Origin: an uncultured Oscillospiraceae bacterium
GTDB lineage: Bacteria; Bacillota_A; Clostridia; Oscillospirales; Acutalibacteraceae
Direction: 5' to 3'
DNA: 31,596 bases
NCBI GenBank assembly: GCA_910589395.1
Contig: CAJUTL010000033.1
Location: forward strand, 1-31,596
Below are positions 30,347 through 31,596 of the stretch, in pieces (positions within the stretch are counted from its first letter, which is position 1; each line of letters begins with the position of its first letter). The notes under the pieces are model-generated. The model saw only the letters and a program-made list of their open reading frames with translations. It made no database searches and was not told the origin of the DNA. The translations under genes and the position numbers were made by a program.

Positions 30347-30760
30347 TTATTCCTCCAGTTCCGAGGTGCAGTGAGGGCAGCGGATAGCGTGCAGGTCGAT
30401 CTCTGTTTTGCAGAAGGGGCACACCTTGGTGGTGGGCTCGGTGGGCTTGTCCTCCGCAGCCAGCTTTCTGTGCAGCCGGTTTATGCCCTTTACCAAAAGG
30501 AAAAGCACCAGCGCAATCAACAGGAAGTTGATGACCGCCGAAAGAAAGGAGCCGTAACAGAACTGAGCGTCCCCAACGCCGAAGGAAAGGCTGGAAAAAT
30601 CCATTCCGCCGGTCAGAAGCCCTAAAAGGGGAGTGATCAGATCATTTACTACAGAGTTGACGATTGCGGTAAACGCGCCTCCGATAATAACGCCTACCGC
30701 CATATCCACTACATTGCCCCGGGAAATAAATTCCTTAAATTCCTGTGCCAGCTTTTTCAT
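30347..30760 (-). CDS. mscL: Large-conductance mechanosensitive channel MscL with zinc-ribbon tail
   Basis: MscL opens under membrane tension to release solutes on hypo-osmotic shock. The 137-residue protein has KEFISRGNVVDMAVGVIIGGAFTAIVNSVVNDLITPLLG (amphipathic N-helix and gate TM1), a loop and TM2 (SAVINFLLIALVLFLLV). A cytoplasmic tail then adds CPFC (114-117) and CPHC (128-131), a likely zinc ribbon. That tail is extra to E. coli MscL but recurs in some Firmicutes. ATG 30760 has AAGGAGG 9 bp upstream; the 72-codon upstream extension is rejected. Confidence 0.95.
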   Translation of the reverse strand: MKKLAQEFKEFISRGNVVDMAVGVIIGGAFTAIVNSVVNDLITPLLGLLTGGMDFSSLSFGVGDAQFCYGSFLSAVINFLLIALVLFLLVKGINRLHRKLAAEDKPTEPTTKVCPFCKTEIDLHAIRCPHCTSELEE

Positions 30761-30850
30761 ACAGAACAGCCTCCTTGCATTTTCCGAAAATTTCCTTACG
30801 GCTATTTTCGCACGGCCTCCAAGGAAAGTCAAGTACGGTAAAATCACCTC

Positions 30851-30869
30851 TCTTCCGTATATCGGAAGA
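30851..30869. promoter_or_regulatory. Operator-like inverted repeat between mscL and the coat genes
   Basis: TCTTCCG (30851-30857) and CGGAAGA (30863-30869) are perfect 7-bp arms around TATAT, in the divergent mscL / coat-gene space. A possible -10 (TATACT 30879-30884) for the coat genes follows 10 bp later without a clear sigma-A -35, so another sigma factor (sporulation) is possible. The binding factor is unknown. Confidence 0.45.
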
Positions 30870-30917
30870 AAATGGAAGTATACTAAAGGCAAACCCAACA
30901 GAAAGGAGCAAAAGGCC

Positions 30918-31091
30918 ATGAGCCCAAAGGAATTGCTGTATATTGAGGACGCGCTGGGACATGAAAAATTTTTCATGACGCAGTGCCAGGAGGCCGTTCA
31001 AAAGCTGCAGGATCAGCGGCTTCGTGAGACCGTCCAGCAGCTGTACGGAAAGCATCAAAAGATCTTCGGAGACTTTTTCAGTTTAGTGTGA
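30918..31091 (+). CDS. Small CotF-associated spore coat-like protein (57 aa)
   Basis: The 57-residue helical protein (MSPKELLYIEDALGHEKFFM, then QLYGKHQKIFGDFFSLV) resembles the short proteins I know next to CotF-family coat genes in Clostridia, and shares the helical His-containing pattern of ferritin-like Coat F domains. ATG 30918 follows GAAAGGAGCAAAAGG. The frame extends upstream to 30633 but runs antisense through mscL. The next gene on the same strand begins 28 bp downstream. Coat localisation is by analogy only. Confidence 0.75.
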   Translation: MSPKELLYIEDALGHEKFFMTQCQEAVQKLQDQRLRETVQQLYGKHQKIFGDFFSLV

Positions 31092-31119
31092 TCGCAGAAC
31101 GAAGAAAGGAGAGAGAACC

Positions 31120-31374
31120 ATGGACGACAAGAATATCATGGAAAACCTGCTGCTGACAGAAAAGGGCGTGTGCGACCTGTTTCTGCACGGCACCATTGAA
31201 TCCAACACGGCCAATGTGCATCAGACCTTCAGCACGGCGCTGAACGATTCCCTGTGTATGCAGGACGAGATCTACAAAACCATGTCTCAAAAGGGCTGGT
31301 ACCCCACCGAGCAGGCTCAGGAGCAGCAGATCCAGAAGGTAAAGCAGAAATTCTCTCAGCAGGCAAACGGATAA
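31120..31374 (+). CDS. CotF-family spore coat protein (84 aa)
   Basis: The 84-residue protein (MDDKNIMENLLLTEKGVCDL, then TIESNTANVHQTFSTALNDSLCMQDEIYKTMSQKGWYP) matches the Coat F domain pattern: an N-terminal helix ENLLLTEKG, a helix with NVHQTFxxALNDSLxMQDEIY, and the C-terminal GWYPTEQA turn. In Bacillus CotF is a spore coat component. AAAGGAGAGAG precedes the ATG. It forms a pair with the 57-residue gene upstream and is followed by a strong terminator. It supports a spore-forming host. Confidence 0.88.
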   Translation: MDDKNIMENLLLTEKGVCDLFLHGTIESNTANVHQTFSTALNDSLCMQDEIYKTMSQKGWYPTEQAQEQQIQKVKQKFSQQANG

Positions 31375-31408
31375 AACGCCAGCCCCCTGAAAGGGAAAGT
31401 TGAAAAAG

Positions 31409-31459
31409 CAAAGCAGCGGCTTCAAAACGTCAAGTTTTGAAGCTGCTGCTTTGTTTTTT
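31409..31459 (+). terminator. Terminator of the coat gene pair
   Basis: The 20-bp arms at 31409-31428 and 31434-31453 pair throughout (one G-U) around GTCAA and are followed by TTTTTT (31454-31459). It lies 35 bp after the CotF-like stop codon. Confidence 0.93.
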
Positions 31460-31520
31460 AGATACTGGATTCTGGACGATGATGGCGTTGAATAGCAACA
31501 AGTAAGGACAGGAACATGGC

Positions 31521-31596
31521 GATAAATTGTAGTTTATATGACACCCCTTGGCTCCCCTGAAAGGGGTGCTGGTCTCCGGTGGAGACCGTTCAGCAC
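31521..31596. repeat. Right-end copy of the intergenic repeat families
   Basis: The order is gATAAATTGTAGTTTATatg (variant of the AAATTG..TTT box), gCTCCCCTGAAAGGGGtg (31552-31567, as at 26678) and the triloop hairpin GGTCTCC-GGT-GGAGACC (31571-31587, as at 26846). The window ends inside it. The 60 bp before it (31460-31520) show no feature. Confidence 0.65.

Overview
The window reads as a chromosomal core-gene segment of a Gram-positive, spore-forming gut Clostridium-type bacterium, most likely Oscillospiraceae/Ruminococcaceae. The reasons are the gene order (ylxM-ffh-rpsP-khpA-rimM-trmD; mraZ-rsmH-ftsL-ftsI-mraY-ftsW-murG-murA-ftsQ-ftsZ), a SpoVD-like penicillin-binding protein with PASTA domains, an HPr with both His15 and Ser46, CotF-type coat genes at the right end, strong Shine-Dalgarno sites, consensus sigma-A promoters and moderately high GC. 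The taxonomic call is an inference from these features.

Layout. 1-400 is a gene-free repeat patch. 401-1693 (minus) holds a small membrane protein and a threonine aldolase. 1806-5875 (plus) is the SRP/ribosome-maturation operon, interrupted between khpA and rimM by a 160-bp palindromic MITE-like element. 6082-8529 carries a stand-alone HPr and uvrC. 8526-10325 carries rsmD-coaD and a coiled-coil protein, closed by a strong terminator. 10395-23194 is the division and cell-wall (dcw) cluster. It starts with a promoter and 10-bp-spaced MraZ-type boxes and ends with a terminator after ftsZ. 23241-26350 is an accessory run: VOC protein, Cys-rich DUF3795-type protein, orphan fumarase beta subunit, CDF exporter with a manganese-type metal site, and a GNAT. 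26351-27160 is a second repeat island sharing families with 1-313. 27226-30760 (minus) is trkA-trkH (potassium uptake) and mscL with a zinc-ribbon tail. 30918-31374 is a pair of small CotF-like coat genes. The window ends in a further repeat copy.

How the genes work together. The left operon supports protein targeting (Ffh, YlxM), the ribosome (bS16, KhpA, RimM) and tRNA methylation (TrmD). The dcw cluster makes and exports lipid-linked cell-wall precursor (MurA, MraY, MurG) and builds the septum (FtsL, FtsI/SpoVD, FtsW, FtsQ, FtsZ). TrkAH and MscL handle turgor.

I do not see a complete new defence or biosynthetic system. The least explained items are a predicted 60-residue secreted peptide ending in CxxC inside the dcw cluster, the 450-bp gene-free leader after it, several structured dcw leaders, the khpA/rimM palindromic element, and the layered repeat families in the two intergenic islands. 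There is no rRNA, tRNA or CRISPR array that I can support.
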